A stretch of 64,000 bases of DNA from Collimonas humicola (GCF_018304945.1 NZ_JAGQEE010000004.1:186001-250000), one strand, 5' to 3'; positions 53,463-63,631 are shown, numbered from the stretch's first letter. A program made the numbers and translations. The notes: generated by a model not told the origin, from the sequence alone.

Positions 53463-54206
53463 ATGTTGCGTTTTTCCCTGTTTCTGCGTTCGCTGCTGTT
53501 TGCCGTATTGATGGCGATCCTCACCGTGGTCTGGTCGTTCGCCTGCGTTTTGTTTGCGCCATTTCCCTACGCGCGCCGCTATTACCTGACGGCGCGCTGG
53601 AACGTCATCGTGGTGTGGATGGCCAAGGTCATCTGCGGCATCCGCTACGAGGTCAAGGGCTTCGAGAATTTCCCGGATGCGCCGGCAGTCGTGCTGAGCA
53701 AGCATCAGTCGGCCTGGGAAACCATCTTCCTGCTGCAGATGACGCCGCGGCCGCTGGTGTTCGTGTTCAAGAAATCGCTGACCTACATCCCCTTCTTCGG
53801 CTGGGGCATCGCCCTGCTGCGCATGATTCCAATCGACCGCAGCAAAGGCCGCGACGCTTTCGCCCAGGTGGTGGTGCAAGGCCGCAAGCGGCTGGCTGAC
53901 GGCCAATGGATCATCATGTTCCCGGAAGGCACGCGGATTCCGGTCGGCCAGACCGGCAAGTACAAGAATGGCGGCACCCGCCTGGCGGTTGAAACCAATA
54001 CCGTGGTGGTGCCGATCGCCCATAACGCCGGCGAATGCTGGCCGAAGAATTCCTTCATCAAGAAGCCGGGCCTGATCACGGTCTCCATCGGCAAGCCGAT
54101 CGCTCCGGAAAACCTGGATAGCAGCGAGCTCATGGCAAAAGTCGAAAATTGGATAGAATCTGAAATGCGGGTGATTTCACCCCATGTCTATTCCAAGCAA
54201 AAATAA
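53463..54206 (+). CDS. plsC: 1-acyl-sn-glycerol-3-phosphate acyltransferase
   Basis: 247-residue membrane-associated acyltransferase making phosphatidic acid, the step after PlsY. Motif 1 is H81-QSAWE86, with Glu where the general HX4D rule has Asp; KHQSAWE is a known variant in this subfamily. Motif 3 is FPEGTRIP. A hydrophobic N-terminal helix (residues 8-34) anchors it. It may follow the glyQS-gmhB transcript. Confidence 0.92.
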   Translation: MLRFSLFLRSLLFAVLMAILTVVWSFACVLFAPFPYARRYYLTARWNVIVVWMAKVICGIRYEVKGFENFPDAPAVVLSKHQSAWETIFLLQMTPRPLVFVFKKSLTYIPFFGWGIALLRMIPIDRSKGRDAFAQVVVQGRKRLADGQWIIMFPEGTRIPVGQTGKYKNGGTRLAVETNTVVVPIAHNAGECWPKNSFIKKPGLITVSIGKPIAPENLDSSELMAKVENWIESEMRVISPHVYSKQK

Positions 54207-54246
54207 TATTCACTAGCCAACATTGAAACTATTGCATCAAAAACCA

Positions 54247-55167
54247 ATGAAGCCACGCCTGGGGCCGGATGCACGGCCCCAGGGCAAGCTGCCGCAGCAA
54301 CAAGCGTTGCAGCTGGACCTGTTTGCCGACGATTCAATCGCCAGCACGCCAGCAGCACCGCAAGCCCCCCATCCAAGATCGGATCCTCGCTTAGTACCGG
54401 CGCCGCAGACGCCCCTGGCCGGCGAAGCTGTCGCGCTGGCGCCAGGCAAGCGCCGCCTGCATTTTGGCGAACACATCCTCGATTACACCCTGCTGCGCTC
54501 CAAACGACGCTCCATCGGCTTCCTGATCAGCGACGACGGCCTGCGCGTCACCGCCCCGAAATGGGTCACGCTGGGCGATATTGAAGAGGCCATCCGCGAA
54601 AAGAAACGTTGGATTTTCACCAAGCTGAGCGAGTACCGCGATCGCTCCACCCGCCGCATGCAGCCGCAGATGCAATGGCGCGACGGCGAGACGCTGCCCT
54701 ACATGGGCCGCAGCATCACCCTGCGCATCCACGCCACGCAAAAAGCCGGCATCCATTTCGACGACGCCAGCGACCAGCTGATCGTCTGCCTGCCGGCCGA
54801 TGCCGGCGAGCAGCAGCTCAAGGATCGCGTATTGGGCTGGCTGCAGCTGGAAGCCAAGCGCGTGTTCGGCGAGCGCCTGCCGATCTATGCGAAAAAGCTG
54901 GGCGTCACCTACCAGTCGTTTGCGCTGTCGTCGGCCACCACGCAATGGGGTTCGTGCACTTCTGAAGGCAAAATCCGCCTCAACTGGCGGCTGATGCATT
55001 TCGCGCTGCCGCTGATCGACTACGTGATCGCACACGAGTTGTCGCATCTGCGCGAGATGAACCACAGCCCGCGTTTCTGGGCCACGGTGCAATCGATTTT
55101 CCCCGAGTTTGAAACCGCCCGGAAAACCCTGCGCGACAGCGCCCAGGAAACCCTGCCGGTTTTTTAA
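54247..55167 (+). CDS. YgjP-like M48-type metalloprotein
   Basis: 306-residue protein with a C-terminal YgjP/WLM-like domain (about 85-300). The zinc site is HELSHLREMNHSPRFW (HExxH and a later His), preceded by YQSFALSSATTQWGSCTSEGKIRLNW, a stretch typical of UPF0758/DUF45 proteins; it is quoted only partly here. The first 75 residues are Gln/Pro/Ala-rich and look disordered. The start is uncertain: ATG at 54247 or an upstream TTG at 54223. Its substrate is unknown. Confidence 0.82.
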   Translation: MKPRLGPDARPQGKLPQQQALQLDLFADDSIASTPAAPQAPHPRSDPRLVPAPQTPLAGEAVALAPGKRRLHFGEHILDYTLLRSKRRSIGFLISDDGLRVTAPKWVTLGDIEEAIREKKRWIFTKLSEYRDRSTRRMQPQMQWRDGETLPYMGRSITLRIHATQKAGIHFDDASDQLIVCLPADAGEQQLKDRVLGWLQLEAKRVFGERLPIYAKKLGVTYQSFALSSATTQWGSCTSEGKIRLNWRLMHFALPLIDYVIAHELSHLREMNHSPRFWATVQSIFPEFETARKTLRDSAQETLPVF

Positions 55168-55260
55168 GGCCGGGGCCTGGCGCACGCTGCCGCCCGCGCC
55201 GCCTTAAAATAGCGACGCAGGTTTTAAGAAAATCTCCCTTCCCAACCATCGAGAACAATC

Positions 55261-55671
55261 ATGCGAATCCTCCATACCATGCTGCGCGTCGGCAATCTGC
55301 AACGCTCCATCGATTTCTACACCAAGGTGCTGGGCATGAAGCTGCTGCGCACCAACGACAATCCAGAGTACAAATACACCCTGGCTTTTGTCGGCTACGG
55401 CAGCAATCCCGACCATGCGGAACTTGAACTGACCTATAACTACGGCGTCGACAGCTACGAGCAGGGCACCGCCTTCGGCCACCTGGCGGTGGCTGTGGAA
55501 GACGCCTACAAGGCCTGCGCCGACGTCAAGGCGCAAGGCGGCAACGTCACGCGCGAAGCCGGTCCGGTCAAGGGCGGTAGTACGGTAATCGCTTTTGTGC
55601 AGGATCCCGATGGCTATAAGATCGAACTGATCGAACGCAAGGACGGCAATTCCGCCAGCGCTGCTTTATAA
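55261..55671 (+). CDS. gloA: Lactoylglutathione lyase (glyoxalase I)
   Basis: 136-residue enzyme converting the hemithioacetal of methylglyoxal and glutathione into S-lactoylglutathione. All four metal ligands are present at the E. coli positions: H5, E56, H74 and E122. The single VOC domain covers the whole chain ([20 protein letters not shown]). It stands alone on the plus strand and is the last gene before the divergent region with rsmA. Confidence 0.95.
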   Translation: MRILHTMLRVGNLQRSIDFYTKVLGMKLLRTNDNPEYKYTLAFVGYGSNPDHAELELTYNYGVDSYEQGTAFGHLAVAVEDAYKACADVKAQGGNVTREAGPVKGGSTVIAFVQDPDGYKIELIERKDGNSASAAL

Positions 55672-55708
55672 GCTGTGCTTGGGACTGGCCGTACCTTGCG
55701 CCAGTCCT

Positions 55709-55721
55709 AGGGCCTGTTGAC
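55709..55721. repeat. 13-base copy of the 47.8-kb repeat end
   Basis: AGGGCCTGTTGAC, identical to the first 13 bases of the element at 47760. It follows a perfect stem (GGACTGGC 55682-55689 with GCCAGTCC 55700-55707) that has no T-run. The second half of the element is not seen. Confidence 0.45.
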
Positions 55722-55884
55722 AGCCCGAGTCCAGACAAGAATAAACGGCGGCTTCCAAACGGCAGCAGAGTGCTGGTCTGCGGCTTGATCGCCGGCGGCG
55801 CGGTCAACGTCAGCTTCGGCTGGCAAGACAGTCAATCACGCGCCCCTCCTGTGCCGGAGAAGACGCGTCGGTACTGCGGAGAAA

Positions 55885-56658
55885 TCAGGCCAGGCGATTC
55901 GCCAGCGCCACAAACAATTCCATCGGCACGGTTTCAGGCCGCGACTGCGGATCGACGCCTGCATCAATCAAGTCGTTCTCGGTGAACATCCCGGCCAGGC
56001 AGTTGCGGATCACCTTGCGCCTTTGCGTAAAGGCTTTCAGCACGACATCTTCCAGTTTCTTCTGGTCGCAAGCCAGGGGCTGGGCGATCGGAATCATCCG
56101 CACGATGGCAGACTCCACTTTCGGCGGCGGATCGAAGGCGGTCGGCGGCACGATGAACATCAGCTGCATGGTGTAGCGCCATTGCAGCATGACGGACAGG
56201 CGGCCAAATGCCTTGCTGCCCGGCTCGGCGACCATGCGTTCCACCACTTCCTTTTGCAGCATGAAGTGCTGGTCCTGCACCTGCGGCGCGATCTGCGCCA
56301 AGTGGAACAGCAAGGGGCTGGAAATGTTGTATGGCAGATTGCCGACCACGCGCAATTTCTTGCCGCCGTTCAGGGGAATGCTGCTGAAATCGAATTTCAG
56401 CGCATCGGCGGAATGCACATGCAGGCGCGCCGGATCGAAATTCTTTTGCAGGCGCGCCACCAGGTCGCGATCCAGTTCGACCACGTGCAATTGCTGCAAG
56501 GACTCCAGCAACAGGCTGGTCATGGCCGCCAGGCCGGGGCCGATTTCAACCATGTTGTCGTCGGCTTGCGGCGCTATCGCGCTGATGATGTTGTACAGCA
56601 CGGTGTCATCAGTCAGGAAATTCTGGCCGAAGCGCTTGCGGGGAATGTGATTCTTCAT
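55885..56658 (-). CDS. rsmA: 16S rRNA (adenine(1518)-N(6)/adenine(1519)-N(6))-dimethyltransferase
   Basis: 257-residue SAM-dependent methyltransferase (KsgA) that dimethylates two adjacent adenines in helix 45 of 16S rRNA. The SAM motif VEIGPGLAAMTSLLL is near residue 38, and the catalytic NLPYNISSPLLFH near 107. A C-terminal helical domain completes the fold. Last gene of lptD-surA-pdxA-rsmA, 68 bases after pdxA. The start MKNHIPRKRFGQNFL is at 56658. Confidence 0.95.
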   Translation of the reverse strand: MKNHIPRKRFGQNFLTDDTVLYNIISAIAPQADDNMVEIGPGLAAMTSLLLESLQQLHVVELDRDLVARLQKNFDPARLHVHSADALKFDFSSIPLNGGKKLRVVGNLPYNISSPLLFHLAQIAPQVQDQHFMLQKEVVERMVAEPGSKAFGRLSVMLQWRYTMQLMFIVPPTAFDPPPKVESAIVRMIPIAQPLACDQKKLEDVVLKAFTQRRKVIRNCLAGMFTENDLIDAGVDPQSRPETVPMELFVALANRLA

Positions 56659-56726
56659 ATTTTTCTTTATTTGCGAGGCAGAGCAGCTAAAACAGACAGG
56701 CGTTGTTCAAGCGTCGAAGCAAGGAG

Positions 56727-57791
56727 CTACTTTTTCCCGGATTGGCTCAAGCGCACCATCTGTGCCGCAGCATTCAGCGCAGCCAGCATGCTGCCGTGAT
56801 CGGCGCGGCCGAGGCCGGCAGCGGCGAGATCCAGGGCGGTGCCGTGATCGACCGAAGTACGGATAAACGGCAAGCCGAGCGTGATGTTGATGCCGTGTCC
56901 GAAACTGGCATATTTCAATACCGGCAAACCCTGGTCGTGATACATCGCCAAGACGCAGTCGGCATCCGCCAGGTATTTTTGCTGGAACAGTGTATCGGCA
57001 GGATAAGGGCCGCTCACCGAAATGCCATTCGCCTTGGCGGCCTGCAATACGGGGCTGATGATATCGATTTCTTCGCGGCCCAGATAGCCGCCCTCGCCCG
57101 CATGCGGATTGAGGCCGGTCACCAGGATGCGCGGCTGCGCCAGCCCGAATTTATTCTTCAGATCGGCATGCAGGATAGCGATAGTGCGGCTCAGGCTTTC
57201 AAAAGTGAGCGCCGCGGCGACGTCTTTCAGCGCCAGGTGCGTGGTCGCCAGGGCCACGCGCAGCGGCGGCGTGGTGCGGTCGGTCGCCAGCATCATGACT
57301 ACCTGGGCGGTAGCGCTTTTTTCAGCCAGGTATTCGGTATGGCCGGTGAACGCCACGCCGGCATCGTTGATGGTGCTTTTTTGCAGCGGCGCGGTGACGA
57401 TGCCGTCGAAAATTCCCTGCTGCGCGCCGGCAATCGCGATATCCAGCGTGCGCAGCACTGCCCGCCCGTTACGCGCATCCAGCACGCCTGGCTGCACATG
57501 GGCATCCAGCTGGCAATCGATCACGGCAATCTGGTCAGTTGAGAAATTCGGCAAGCCATTGTTGCGGAAGGCTTGCTGCGACAGGGCGACCAGCCTGATC
57601 TGCGGATCGATCGCCGCCGCAGTCATCGCCAGGAAAGCCGCGTCGCCGATCAGCACGCTCTTGATCTGGGCGCGCAGTTCCCAGGCGGCCCTGATCGAGA
57701 CTTCAGGGCCGATGCCGGCCGGCTCGCCGCAGGTGACGGCCAATACCGGCCGCTGTTGTGCGCCGGTATCGGCCGTGGAAGGATCAGACAT
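56727..57791 (-). CDS. pdxA: 4-hydroxythreonine-4-phosphate dehydrogenase
   Basis: 354-residue NAD-dependent enzyme of pyridoxal-phosphate synthesis. Family segments are [13 protein letters not shown] near the start, [12 protein letters not shown] (metal His), [15 protein letters not shown] and [13 protein letters not shown] with the third metal His. The length is at the upper end of the usual 330-350. It starts 23 bases after surA ends on the minus strand. Confidence 0.94.
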   Translation of the reverse strand: MSDPSTADTGAQQRPVLAVTCGEPAGIGPEVSIRAAWELRAQIKSVLIGDAAFLAMTAAAIDPQIRLVALSQQAFRNNGLPNFSTDQIAVIDCQLDAHVQPGVLDARNGRAVLRTLDIAIAGAQQGIFDGIVTAPLQKSTINDAGVAFTGHTEYLAEKSATAQVVMMLATDRTTPPLRVALATTHLALKDVAAALTFESLSRTIAILHADLKNKFGLAQPRILVTGLNPHAGEGGYLGREEIDIISPVLQAAKANGISVSGPYPADTLFQQKYLADADCVLAMYHDQGLPVLKYASFGHGINITLGLPFIRTSVDHGTALDLAAAGLGRADHGSMLAALNAAAQMVRLSQSGKK

Positions 57792-57814
57792 GCGCAGCTT
57801 TCAGGACAACGCGA

Positions 57815-59233
57815 TCAGTGATCGTCGTTGCGGTATTCGACATAAGTACGGTCGCGCAACTGGCGCAGCCATTCGTTGGTGGCTTCCTCAGTCTTGCGTT
57901 CGCGGATCGCCATGCGGGCCGCCAGGCGCTGGCGCTCTTTCGACACATCGTTGGTCTTGCGTTCCACCACCTGGATCAGGTGGTAGCCGAATGGCGATTC
58001 GATAGGTTCGCTGACCTGGCCGGGCTTCAAGGCATCCATCGCGCGTTCGAATTCAGGCACGGTGTCGCCGGGATACACCCAGCCCAGATCGCCGCCCTTG
58101 GATGCCGACAAATCGTTGGAATACTGCTTGGCCAGGTCTTCAAACTTGGCGGCGTTGTTGTCCAGGCGTTCTTTCAAATCGACCAGCCGGCGGCGCGCTT
58201 CCGCCGCGGTCACGGTTGGCGTGACCTTGATCAGGATATGGCGCACATGGGTCTGCTGCACCGGTGCGGCGGCCGTATCTTTGGGCGCGCTGGCAGCGGC
58301 ACGCTTGTTGATCAGCTTGACGATATGAAAACCGTTGGCGCTCTTCAGGATTGTCGATACCTGGCCGGGAGCCAGGTTGGCGACCGCCTCGACATACAAG
58401 GAAGGCAGGCGGTCTTGCGAACGCCATCCCATGTCGCCGCCGGTGAGGGCATCGCTGGCATCGGAAAATGCTGCAGCCACAGCGGCGAAATTGCCGCCGG
58501 ATTTGATCTGCTGCATGGCTTCTTCCGCACGCTTGGCGCGCTGCGCAATCTGCTCGGCCGTTGCGTTTTCAGGAACGCGTACCAGAATCTGCGCTAAATC
58601 CAGTTCCTGTGCATTTTGCTTGTTGCTGCTGTCGGCGGCGATGTAATTATCGACTTCCGATTCCGAAATCTGGATCTTGTTGTCGACTTCGCGTTCACGC
58701 AGGCGCTGCAACAGCATTTCCTGCCGGATTTCCTCGCGGAACGCAGGGTAGGGAATTTTATCCTGGGCCAGCTGACGCTGGAAATCCGCCATCGACAGCT
58801 TGTTTTGCTCGGCAATCCGGCCGATTGCACGGTCCAGCATGACGTCATCTACCGACAAACCGTTTTCTTTCGCCAGCTGCACTTCGGCGCGTTCAAGAAT
58901 CATGCGCTCAAGCAATTGTTTTTGCAGCTCAGCCACTGGCGGCAATTCAATATTCTGTGCCTTCATGCGCTGCACCACATCGCCCATGCGCTTGGCCAAT
59001 TCCTGCTGAGTGATCACATCCGTGTTCACCACCGCGAGGATGGCGTCGACAGTTTGCGGAGCCGCCTTGGATGCCGGCGCTGCCGTTGCAGCTGCCGGGG
59101 CTACCAGGGGAGGCGTAATCTGCTTCGACGCAGCTTGCGCCCAGGCGCCGCCGGCAGTGGCGGACAACAGCACGAATGCAATTGCCGTGAGTTGAGTTTG
59201 ATTGGTTTTACGCATAATTGGAAAAACGTTCAT
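57815..59233 (-). CDS. surA: Periplasmic peptidyl-prolyl isomerase and chaperone SurA
   Basis: 472-residue chaperone for outer-membrane proteins, including LptD. A signal peptide (TAIAFVLLSATAGGAWA) precedes an N-terminal chaperone domain. Two parvulin domains follow, around LAQILVRVPENATAEQ and VRHILIKVTPTVTAAE, each ending GGDMGW or GGDLGW with FHIVKL or YHLIQV. The start is uncertain: ATG at 59233, ATG at 59215 (MRKTNQTQL) or a TTG at 59278. None has a clear ribosome binding site. It overlaps or adjoins the end of lptD. Confidence 0.9.
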   Translation of the reverse strand: MNVFPIMRKTNQTQLTAIAFVLLSATAGGAWAQAASKQITPPLVAPAAATAAPASKAAPQTVDAILAVVNTDVITQQELAKRMGDVVQRMKAQNIELPPVAELQKQLLERMILERAEVQLAKENGLSVDDVMLDRAIGRIAEQNKLSMADFQRQLAQDKIPYPAFREEIRQEMLLQRLREREVDNKIQISESEVDNYIAADSSNKQNAQELDLAQILVRVPENATAEQIAQRAKRAEEAMQQIKSGGNFAAVAAAFSDASDALTGGDMGWRSQDRLPSLYVEAVANLAPGQVSTILKSANGFHIVKLINKRAAASAPKDTAAAPVQQTHVRHILIKVTPTVTAAEARRRLVDLKERLDNNAAKFEDLAKQYSNDLSASKGGDLGWVYPGDTVPEFERAMDALKPGQVSEPIESPFGYHLIQVVERKTNDVSKERQRLAARMAIRERKTEEATNEWLRQLRDRTYVEYRNDDH

Positions 59234-59274
59234 GGGTGAGAATAATCTGAAGAATGACGGGGAGAATAACAGGT

Positions 59275-61734
59275 TCAACGGCTAATGAAAGAGTCTGGCT
59301 GATTGATATTCTGATAACCTGGAACGCTGCTACGCAGGGCTTGCATCGGATTCGACCCGATACTTGATAAACCATTCAACTCAAGTTGCACGAATATACC
59401 CGTAGTCGTGCGGGTTGACGACGTCGGCGTACGCTGGCCCACCACGCGGAAGACCCAGCAATCGGCCTTGTACTCCAGTCCAAGCAGGCTTTGTCCGACG
59501 GTTTTTTCCTGCAAGGAATAACTTACGCGGCCTACGCCATACCAGCGCTTGCTCAAGGGCCATTGGGCGGATACGTCGAATTGCTTCAGGTATTTATTGT
59601 CCAGCAGCAGCGGATCAAAGTTGTTGTGATCCAGCTGATAGGAGAAATTGATGACTTTTTTCGGACCTGGCTGCCATTTGATGTTGGAACTGGCGCGCAC
59701 CCATTGATTATTGCTCTGGCTGTATTGAATGGTGTTGTCGACACCCAGTGTCGGCGTTACCTGGCCACCCGCCATCAGCAGCAAATCGGAGCGGCTGGTG
59801 GTGATGTTGTCGGTAGCGTTCAAGGCAACACGCGGTTGGGTAAAGTACATGCGCTGACCGATACCAAGGCGCAGGCGTTCTACGCCTGATTCCTCGATAA
59901 AGCGGGAGATCAGGGCGGTGGTCAATTGATTGGCGTCGCTGATGCGGTCATGGCCTGTATAGCGGTTTTCCGTAAAGATCTGGGCAAAGTTGAAATCCGC
60001 CGCGCCGCTGTCGAATAAGGGAAACTGGCTCTGGTCATGGTACGGCGTGCGGACATAGAACACGCGCGGCTCCAGCGTCTGCGTCATTGGCTTGCCGAAG
60101 AATTTGGCGTCGCGTTCGAAGATCAGTCCGGCATCCAGCGAAAAAGTCGGCAAGACCCGGCTGAAATCGTTGCCCAGGGATGTCGAGCCGGTTATACCCG
60201 GCGCCTGGGTGGGCGGATTTGGTATGCCGAATTTGTTCGGCGTGATGTTATAGGCGGTGGCATCCAGCTGGATCTTTGGCGTAATGAAATAACCCGGACG
60301 GATGATCGGATAGGAAAGCTGCGGATTGATGTAGACCCGCTCGCCGCCCAGTGGATTTAAAGTACTGCTGACGTAAGTCGTGTTGCTGCCTTGCGGAAAA
60401 TCATACTGGCTATTCCAGAAACGCGTGTATTGCGCGTTCACGGTCCAGTCGAAACCGTAGATGTCCTGTTTACCCGCAGTAAACGTCACTTGCGGCATGC
60501 GGTCATAAGGACGGCTGAGCGTTGGATTTCCTGCAGCATTAAAATCCTGCAGGATCTGATAGCGCGAAGCCAGCGCCGCCACGCTCCAGAACGAACCGCT
60601 GTAGTTCAAATCGAATTCTCGATTCAAGGTACGCAAGGAGCTTTGTGTGATCGAGCGCGTGAAATCGTCTGAATAGTTGTTATCCGAGGCAAAATTCACG
60701 TTCCAGCCCATCGTCAAGCCGGGATACAGCGTCTGCGTATGGATCGACTGCAAGGCATAGCGATCGCTCTTGGTCAGCCTGTCGTCAGGCAAGTACTCAA
60801 CCTTGGTCTGGCCGCTATAACCGGCGCCCATATAACGCGCATCCGCCCCCATCTGCAAACCGCGCTGGCTGATGATGTTGGGATAGACCGTCAAATCGCG
60901 ATTCGGCGCGATGTTGAAGTAGTACGGCAGGTTGAATTCCAGGCCGCCATTGTTGGTGGTGCCGATGATCGGCGGCAAAACGCCGGACTGCCGGTCATTC
61001 GATAGCGGGAAAGACATGCTCGGCGCGCCCAGGATAGGCACGCTCTTGAAATACAGGATGCCGTTGTGGGCAACCCCTTCGCCCAGGCCGCTGTCGACAT
61101 CCAGCGTACTGGACTTGATGTACCAGTCCGGCTTGGTGCCAGGACAGGTCGTATAGTTGCCTTTGACGATTTCCGAGCGGTCCTCATCGAGAAAATTGAT
61201 GCGCTCGGCGCTGCCGTGGCCATCGTTGGCCACGAACCAGTAGGTCGGATTGGTCAGGTAGCCTTGCCCTGAATCCATGTTCAGCTTCAGGTCGTCGCCG
61301 GTGTACCTGTCGCCATAGCGATTCATCCGAACGCAGCCATGGGCTTCCGCCTCATTCTCGACAATCCGGTAAATCCCCGTCTTGGATTTGACGTTGGTGC
61401 CGCCGCGGGTCAGGTCCACATCGTTATCCAGGTTCAGCAAACGGTCCGGTCGGCCGGTCATCTGTTCGGCCTCGATGTTGGTCGGCGCATCGGTATCGTT
61501 GACGCGCGGCGGCTTGGCTTTCGGCGGACTTGCCTGCGCATCCGGCGCTGCCGGCGTCGCCACTTCGACTGCCTGCGCCCAGGCCCACATCGGCATGGAA
61601 ACCGCCGCAATGACCGAAGCCACCAGAATGGTCATGCGCCGTAAAGCCGGCAATTGGGACGCAGCCGGACCGGACCGGAGCGGACCTGAACATGGCTGGG
61701 GATACTGAGGAAGCGCTGAGGAGGACCGGGTCAT
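59275..61734 (-). CDS. lptD: LPS-assembly protein LptD
   Basis: 819-residue outer-membrane beta-barrel that inserts lipopolysaccharide into the outer leaflet with LptE. The N-terminal periplasmic OstA domain is seen in PTNIEAEQMTGRPDRLLNLD, and the C-terminal barrel carries aromatic strands such as NFSYQLDHNNFDPLLLD. SurA, encoded next, assists its folding. The start at 61734 leaves an extended N-terminus before the signal-like TILVASVIAAVSMPMWAWA; an internal ATG at 61635 is an alternative. It diverges from amgK. Confidence 0.93.
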   Translation of the reverse strand: MTRSSSALPQYPQPCSGPLRSGPAASQLPALRRMTILVASVIAAVSMPMWAWAQAVEVATPAAPDAQASPPKAKPPRVNDTDAPTNIEAEQMTGRPDRLLNLDNDVDLTRGGTNVKSKTGIYRIVENEAEAHGCVRMNRYGDRYTGDDLKLNMDSGQGYLTNPTYWFVANDGHGSAERINFLDEDRSEIVKGNYTTCPGTKPDWYIKSSTLDVDSGLGEGVAHNGILYFKSVPILGAPSMSFPLSNDRQSGVLPPIIGTTNNGGLEFNLPYYFNIAPNRDLTVYPNIISQRGLQMGADARYMGAGYSGQTKVEYLPDDRLTKSDRYALQSIHTQTLYPGLTMGWNVNFASDNNYSDDFTRSITQSSLRTLNREFDLNYSGSFWSVAALASRYQILQDFNAAGNPTLSRPYDRMPQVTFTAGKQDIYGFDWTVNAQYTRFWNSQYDFPQGSNTTYVSSTLNPLGGERVYINPQLSYPIIRPGYFITPKIQLDATAYNITPNKFGIPNPPTQAPGITGSTSLGNDFSRVLPTFSLDAGLIFERDAKFFGKPMTQTLEPRVFYVRTPYHDQSQFPLFDSGAADFNFAQIFTENRYTGHDRISDANQLTTALISRFIEESGVERLRLGIGQRMYFTQPRVALNATDNITTSRSDLLLMAGGQVTPTLGVDNTIQYSQSNNQWVRASSNIKWQPGPKKVINFSYQLDHNNFDPLLLDNKYLKQFDVSAQWPLSKRWYGVGRVSYSLQEKTVGQSLLGLEYKADCWVFRVVGQRTPTSSTRTTTGIFVQLELNGLSSIGSNPMQALRSSVPGYQNINQPDSFISR

Positions 61735-61832
61735 GAAATGAATTTGGCAAACACCATAGCAGGCGATTTTTTGAAATTAATCCCTTATTATATGGGAACT
61801 CACCATCAACAGCCGTTTTACTGGATTGCTTA
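61735..61832. promoter_or_regulatory. Divergent promoter region of lptD and amgK
   Basis: 98 bases, AT-rich. A TATAAT on the minus strand (plus 61787-61792) is a good -10 for lptD, without a clear -35. The overlapping TTATTATAT could serve amgK. Confidence 0.4.
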
Positions 61833-62897
61833 ATGTCTTTATCACAGTCTGCCCCTGCTTTACCCGATCTGCGCCAGACTCAAATTGTCGAATGGCTAAC
61901 TACGCTCAGCGACATTCCCACCTTGCCCGCGACCTTGCGCCCGGCCTCCGCCGACGCCAGCTTCCGCCGTTATTTCCGTATCGATGCGGTCGGCGTAGAC
62001 ACGGCCGCCGGCGGCACCCTGATCGTGATGGATGCGCCGCCGCCGCAGGAAGATGTGCGCCCTTTCATTGAGATCGGCGCGCTGTTTGCCGGCATCGGCC
62101 TGTCGGTGCCGGCGGTCCTGGCGCGGGACGTCGAACACGGTTTCCTGCTGCTGTCCGATCTGGGTTCCACGACTTATCTGCAGCAACTCACCAGCGACGG
62201 CAGTATCGAAAATGCCCACAAGCTCTATATGGATGCCATCGACGCGCTGGTATTGCTGCAAACCAAGAGCCAGCCGGATGTGCTGCCGGAATACGACCGC
62301 GCCTTCCTGTTGCGAGAATTGCAAATATTCCCTGAGTGGTACATCGGCAAGCATCTGAAGGCCACCCTCAGCGACCAGCAAAGCGCCGATCTCGACAAGG
62401 TGTTCGACGCCATCCTCGCCAACAACCTGGCGCAACCGCAGGTGTTCATCCACCGCGACTACCATTCGCGCAACCTGATGGTGCTCGCCGGCGGCAATCC
62501 TGGCGTGCTCGATTTCCAGGGCGCGCTGTACGGCCCGATCAGCTACGACATCGTTTCGCTGCTGCGCGACGTCTACATCCAATGGGACGAAGCCCAGGTG
62601 CTGGACTGGATGATCCGCTACTGGGAACGGGCCAAGCGCGCCGGCCTGCCGGTGGCGCCGGACATCGACAGCTTCTACCGCGATTTCGAGTACATGGGCT
62701 TGCAGCGGCACCTGAAAATCCTCGGCCTGTTCGCGCGCCTGTATCACCGCGACGGCAAGGAAGCCTATCTCAAGGATATCCCGCTGGTCATGGATTACGT
62801 CCGCAAGACGGCATTGCGCTACCGCGAACTGATACCGCTGGTGCGCATGCTGGACAAGCTGGAAGATAAAACGGTGCAAGTCGGCTATACCTTCTAA
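61833..62897 (+). CDS. amgK: N-acetylmuramate/N-acetylglucosamine 1-kinase AmgK
   Basis: 354-residue kinase of the aminoglycoside phosphotransferase fold. In Pseudomonas AmgK phosphorylates the anomeric position of MurNAc and GlcNAc released from peptidoglycan, bypassing MurQ. The kinase motifs are FIHRDYHSRNLMVL and VLDFQGALYGPISYD. With MurU it returns MurNAc to UDP-MurNAc, a route that confers fosfomycin tolerance in Pseudomonas. The start MSLSQSAPAL is at 61833. It precedes murU by 26 bases and is divergent from lptD, the same neighbourhood as in Pseudomonas putida. Confidence 0.9.
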   Translation: MSLSQSAPALPDLRQTQIVEWLTTLSDIPTLPATLRPASADASFRRYFRIDAVGVDTAAGGTLIVMDAPPPQEDVRPFIEIGALFAGIGLSVPAVLARDVEHGFLLLSDLGSTTYLQQLTSDGSIENAHKLYMDAIDALVLLQTKSQPDVLPEYDRAFLLRELQIFPEWYIGKHLKATLSDQQSADLDKVFDAILANNLAQPQVFIHRDYHSRNLMVLAGGNPGVLDFQGALYGPISYDIVSLLRDVYIQWDEAQVLDWMIRYWERAKRAGLPVAPDIDSFYRDFEYMGLQRHLKILGLFARLYHRDGKEAYLKDIPLVMDYVRKTALRYRELIPLVRMLDKLEDKTVQVGYTF

Positions 62898-62923
62898 CCA
62901 ACCGCAGCACGAATAAAGCATCC

Positions 62924-63631
62924 ATGAAAGCAATGATATTTGCGGCCGGCCGCGGCGAGCGCATGCGCCCGCTGACCGACACCATTCCCAAGCCCTTGCT
63001 CAAGGTCCGCGGCCGGCCGCTGATCGTCTGGCACATCGTCAACCTGGTGCGCGCCGGCATTACCGAGATCGTCATCAACCACGCCCATCTGGGGCAAATG
63101 ATTGAAGAGGCGCTGGGCGACGGCAGCAAATACGGCGCCGCCATCCGCTATTCACCGGAAAGCGTGGCGCTGGAAACCGCCGGCGGCATCGCCTACGCCC
63201 GCCATCTGCTCGGCGAACAACCGTTCGTGGCAATTGCCGGCGATGTCTACTGCCCGCATTTCGATTTTGAACAGGTCAAAAATACGCTGGAAGACAACGA
63301 CCTGTGGGGCCAGCCCTACCCGCTCGACAAGCGCGACGTAGCCTGGCTCTACCTGGTGAAAAATCCGGCCCATCATCCGCAAGGCGACTTTGGCCTGCAC
63401 AGTTTTTCGGTCAGCAACGAGTGCGAGCCCGGCCATACCTATACTTACTCGGGCATCGGCGTCTATCGCCCCTCGATGTTCGATGCGGTCAGCCCCGGCC
63501 AGCCGGAAAAGCTGGTCACCCTGATGCGCGAATACGCAGCGCGCGGCCAGGTCGGCGGCGAGGTATACCGCGGCGCCTGGACCGACGTCGGCACCATCGA
63601 ACGCCTGGATCAACTCAACGCGCCGCTTTGA
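62924..63631 (+). CDS. murU: N-acetylmuramate alpha-1-phosphate uridylyltransferase MurU
   Basis: 235-residue nucleotidyltransferase joining UTP to MurNAc-1-phosphate in peptidoglycan recycling. The N-terminal signature AAGRGERMRPLTDTIPKPLL is intact, followed by IVINHAHLGQMIEEALGDG, ALETAGGIAYARHLLG and WTDVGTIERLDQLN. It lies directly after amgK. A sugar-1-phosphate nucleotidyltransferase of other specificity is excluded mainly by this context. Confidence 0.91.
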   Translation: MKAMIFAAGRGERMRPLTDTIPKPLLKVRGRPLIVWHIVNLVRAGITEIVINHAHLGQMIEEALGDGSKYGAAIRYSPESVALETAGGIAYARHLLGEQPFVAIAGDVYCPHFDFEQVKNTLEDNDLWGQPYPLDKRDVAWLYLVKNPAHHPQGDFGLHSFSVSNECEPGHTYTYSGIGVYRPSMFDAVSPGQPEKLVTLMREYAARGQVGGEVYRGAWTDVGTIERLDQLNAPL

